Shown here: positions 5,957 through 8,413 of the stretch, in pieces
How the letters are laid out: each line of letters opens with the position of its first letter
How positions within the stretch are numbered: position 1 is the first letter of the stretch
Origin: DATDOY01 sp035293045
GTDB lineage: Bacteria > Actinomycetota > Acidimicrobiia > IMCC26256 > JACPCJ01
Length of the DNA stretch: 8,413 nt
Direction of reading: 5' to 3'
NCBI GenBank assembly: GCA_035293045.1
Contig: DATDOY010000197.1
Span: 1 to 8,413, forward strand
Program-made: the position numbers and the translations under genes
The notes under the pieces: model-generated
Seen by the model: only the letters and a program-made list of their open reading frames with translations
The model's database searches: none
What the model was told of the DNA's origin: nothing

Positions 5957-7818
5957 GCGCGCAGGCACCGCAACCGACGCCGCTGATCCCGCTCGAGGTG
6001 CTCCTCGGGAACCCCGAGCGGGCTCTGGCCCGCATCTCGCCGGACGGCACGCGCATGTCGTGGGTGGCGCCGGTCGAGGGCGTCCTCAACGTATGGGTGC
6101 AGACGCTGGGCAAGGACGACGCCGAGCCGGTGACGGCCGACCGCGACCGCGGGGTCCGGTCCTACGACTGGGCTGAGGACGGGAAGAGCCTCCTCTACAT
6201 CCAGGACGCGGGCGGCGACGAGAACTGGCACGTGCATGTGGTCGACCTCGACCGCGGCACCGATCGTGACGTCACGCCGTTCGATGGTGTGCAGGCCCAG
6301 ATCATCGCCACCGATCGCAACCGACCCGACGAGGTGCTCATTGGCCTCAACCGCGACAACGAGCAGCTCCACGACGCCTACCGCCTCGTCTTGTCGACGG
6401 GCGAGTTGACCAAGGAAGTCACCAACCCCGGTCTCATGGCGTGGGTGGCCGACTGCGACCTGCAGATCCGCGGCGGCATGACGATGGGACCCAACGCCGA
6501 GATCGTGCTGCTCGTCGGCGAGGGCTCCGATCCGTCGGCGTGGAAACCCATGGTCACCTGGGAGAACGAGGACGGCATGCTCGCCGGGCCGGTGTCGTTC
6601 AGCCCCGACGGGACGCGGTTGCTCCTGCTCGACCCGCGCGAGGCCAACGCGGCCCGTCTCGTCTCGCTCGATCTCGAGAGCGGCGAGGCCACCGTGATCG
6701 CCGAGGACCCCCAGTACGACGCGTCGGGGGTGGAGTTGCACCCCGAGACGCGGGCGCCCCAGATGGTCACCTTCCTTCGGGCGCGCTCGGAACACGAGGT
6801 GCTCGACGACGCCATCGCCGCGGACATCGAGGCCATCAAGGCCGTCCACCCCGGCGACTTCGACATCGTGAGCCGCACCCACGACGACACCACGTGGATG
6901 GTGGCGTTCACCGCCGACGACGGCCCGATCTCCTATTACCTGTGGGACCGGGCGGCGCGGTCGGCCACTTTCGTGTTCGAGAGTCGGCCCGATCTGCATG
7001 CGTACACGCTGGCGAAGATGGAGCCGTTCTCGTACGAGGCCCGTGATGGCCTGACAGTCCACGGCTACCTGACTTTCCCGCCGGGGGTGGAGCGCACCGC
7101 GCTGCCGACGGTGCTCAACGTCCACGGCGGTCCGTGGTTCCGCGATCAGTGGGGCCCGCACCCGGAAGCGCAGTGGATGGCCAACCGGGGGTACCTGTGC
7201 GTGCAGGTCAACTTCCGCGGTTCGCTCGGGTACGGCAAGGACTTCTGCAACGCTGGCGACCGCGAGTGGGGCGCCAAGATGCACGACGACCTGATCGACG
7301 CCGTGCAATACGTGATCGACCAGGGATTCGCCGACCCGGACCGCATTGCCATTTACGGCGGGTCCTACGGCGGCTACGCCGCGCTCGTCGGTGCGACCTT
7401 CACGCCGGACGTGTTCGCGTGCGCCGTCGACATCGTCGGGCCGTCGAGCATCAAGACGCTGATCGAGAGCATCCCGCCCTACTGGGCGCCCCAGGTGGCG
7501 ATGTTCCACAAGCGGGTCGGCAACCCCGAGACCGACGAGGAGTTCCTCTGGTCGCGCTCACCGTTGTCGAAGGTCGACCAGATCAAGATCCCGATGCTGG
7601 TGGTGCAAGGCGCCAACGATCCTCGGGTGAAGCAGGCCGAGGCGGAGCAGATCGTCGGGGCGATGAAGGAGAAGGGCATCGAGCACGACTACATGCTCTT
7701 CGACGACGAAGGCCACGGTTTCGTCAAGCCCGAGAACCGGCTCAAGTTCTATTACGCCGCCGACCGCTTCTTGGGCCGCCACCTCGGCGGCCGCGTGGAG
7801 GAAGAACCCGCCCGCTGA
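5953..7818 (+). CDS. S9 family (S9C, acylaminoacyl-peptidase-like) serine peptidase
   Basis: This complete 621-residue prolyl-oligopeptidase-family enzyme releases short or N-blocked peptides; the typical S9C length is 600-700. The GTG start at 5953 is used because the family-typical opening PLIPLEVLLGNPERALARIS follows at once. Residues about 20-345 form the gating beta-propeller, with PD40-type turns such as ISPDGTRMSWVAP (28-40) and a later FSPDGTRLLLL. Residues about 350-621 are the alpha/beta-hydrolase domain: NVHGGPWFRDQWG with H391-G392-G393, then NFRGSLGYGKDF, the nucleophile elbow GGSYGG (469-474, Ser471), GANDPRV with Asp556 and DEGHGF with His588. The triad is complete, so the enzyme should be active. 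As annotated it has no signal peptide and would be cytosolic, but the overlapping micro-ORF just upstream encodes a signal-peptide-like segment in another frame. Its stop lies 12 nt from that of the convergent gene. The exact substrate cannot be read from sequence. Confidence 0.95.
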   Translation: MSAQAPQPTPLIPLEVLLGNPERALARISPDGTRMSWVAPVEGVLNVWVQTLGKDDAEPVTADRDRGVRSYDWAEDGKSLLYIQDAGGDENWHVHVVDLDRGTDRDVTPFDGVQAQIIATDRNRPDEVLIGLNRDNEQLHDAYRLVLSTGELTKEVTNPGLMAWVADCDLQIRGGMTMGPNAEIVLLVGEGSDPSAWKPMVTWENEDGMLAGPVSFSPDGTRLLLLDPREANAARLVSLDLESGEATVIAEDPQYDASGVELHPETRAPQMVTFLRARSEHEVLDDAIAADIEAIKAVHPGDFDIVSRTHDDTTWMVAFTADDGPISYYLWDRAARSATFVFESRPDLHAYTLAKMEPFSYEARDGLTVHGYLTFPPGVERTALPTVLNVHGGPWFRDQWGPHPEAQWMANRGYLCVQVNFRGSLGYGKDFCNAGDREWGAKMHDDLIDAVQYVIDQGFADPDRIAIYGGSYGGYAALVGATFTPDVFACAVDIVGPSSIKTLIESIPPYWAPQVAMFHKRVGNPETDEEFLWSRSPLSKVDQIKIPMLVVQGANDPRVKQAEAEQIVGAMKEKGIEHDYMLFDDEGHGFVKPENRLKFYYAADRFLGRHLGGRVEEEPAR

Positions 7819-7830
7819 CGCCGCCAGGAG

Positions 7831-8413
7831 TTACGTGACGGCGCGTTGGAGCGCGGCGTCGTCGGCGGCGAAGTCGAAGTCGTCCCACGACGCGTGCGGG
7901 TTGGCGAGGTGCCACTCCACGGAGCGGCGCGTGGCGACGGCCGGATCGGTGTCGGTCCACCCGAGCAGACCCTTCGCCTTCGAGCAGTCCACCACGAACG
8001 GCTGGGGGATGGCGACGGTCAACTCCATGTCGGGTGGCAGCGCATCCGTCGGCACGCGCACCAGCTCGACGGCGCTCCCCACCGGCGCGCCGGCCGCGTC
8101 GGCGATCTCCTCCGCCCAGCGGCGGATCGTCCAGTTCTTGGACTCGGCGACGTTGAAGATTTCGCCGACGGCGGCATCGGCGCCGAGCGCGAGGGCGGTG
8201 ACGGTGGCGCAGTCGTCGACGTACGTGCGGCCGAGCAGGCCGTTGCCGGCGCCGAACGGAATTCGGGTGCGCCCGGCGCGCAGGCGCACGAGCATGAACC
8301 CTTCACGGCGCTGGCCGTCGCGGGCGCCGTAGACCATGCCGAGGCGGAGCACCGTGGCGCCGCGGGCCAGCACCCGTTCCTCGACGTCGAGCTTGTCGTA
8401 GGTCTTGGCCATG
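7831..8413 (-). CDS. NAD-dependent epimerase/dehydratase-like protein, N-terminus cut by window edge
   Basis: The minus-strand frame runs from the right edge to TAA at 7833-7831. A methionine codon at 8412-8410 is present, but the protein must continue upstream because the Rossmann GxxGxxG region is absent. The 193 residues from that Met match the C-terminal half of extended short-chain dehydrogenases: a TYDKLDVEE helix (4-12), the TVLRLGMVYGARD strand-turn (20-32), RIPFGAGN (50-57), GRTYVDDCATVTALAL (61-76), GEIFNVAESKNWTIRRWAEEI (83-103) and a C-terminal KAKGLLGW segment. Such enzymes act on nucleotide sugars or other sugar-like substrates with NAD(P), in the cytosol. The usual catalytic Y-x-x-x-K is not obvious: the tyrosine sits two residues before the lysine, as I recall for some actinobacterial members of the superfamily. 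The substrate is unknown. It is convergent with the peptidase and probably unrelated to it. Confidence 0.85.
   Translation of the reverse strand, partial: MAKTYDKLDVEERVLARGATVLRLGMVYGARDGQRREGFMLVRLRAGRTRIPFGAGNGLLGRTYVDDCATVTALALGADAAVGEIFNVAESKNWTIRRWAEEIADAAGAPVGSAVELVRVPTDALPPDMELTVAIPQPFVVDCSKAKGLLGWTDTDPAVATRRSVEWHLANPHASWDDFDFAADDAALQRAVT

Noticed and set aside
5614..7509. Very long minus-strand open frame (631 codons) opposite the S9 peptidase and the end of the binding-protein-like gene
   Set aside because: The plus strand encodes a peptidase with a complete catalytic triad. The minus frame is rich in Arg, His, Asp and Val with no recognisable domain, typical of the antisense of GC-rich genes.
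7816..7850. Possible shared terminator between the convergent peptidase and epimerase genes
   Set aside because: Only a 5-bp CGCCG/CGGCG pairing with a loop of about 15 bases could be drawn, and there is no T-run, so it is too weak to annotate.

Overview
The window is high-GC, densely packed bacterial DNA with GTG and TTG starts and strong third-position GC, so long spurious antisense frames abound. Gene content (LVIVD-repeat secreted proteins, a non-lipoprotein receptor-family binding protein opening with an ADPLSPPC-type motif, an S9C peptidase starting TPLIPLEVLLGNPERA) suggests an actinobacterium, perhaps of the Acidimicrobiia. That placement is inference from composition and family resemblance, not a search.

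Positions 1-5842 hold five plus-strand genes in a row, nearly touching, whose products all look exported: (1) the C-terminal 225 residues of a protein with a PPC-like beta domain, a ten-proline linker and a Cys-containing beta domain; (2) a 460-residue LVIVD-repeat beta-propeller; (3) a 152-residue secreted protein of no recognised family; (4) a second, 528-residue LVIVD-repeat protein; (5) a 554-residue, Cys-rich protein resembling type 1 periplasmic binding proteins, but with no lipobox. Genes 1/2 overlap by 10 nt, 3/4 overlap as ATGA, and 4/5 are 7 nt apart with a TTG start, so translational coupling is likely. A 77-nt gap with a small hairpin separates 2 from 3. The set looks like one operon for extracytoplasmic proteins. 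Its function is unknown; paired propellers plus a binding-protein-like subunit suggest a surface or secreted complex (inference).

Positions 5843-5952 hold a strong hairpin, a good ribosome-binding site and a 21-codon ORF that reads like the start of a signal peptide. It ends in a GTGA overlap with the next gene, a complete 621-residue S9C-type serine peptidase (5953-7818). The micro-ORF may be a leader, a deletion scar, or the frameshifted signal peptide of the peptidase.

From 7831 to the right edge, on the minus strand and convergent with the peptidase (12 nt between stops), is the C-terminal part of an NAD-dependent epimerase/dehydratase-like protein, probably functionally unrelated. No tRNA, rRNA, CRISPR array, insertion sequence or phage gene was seen.
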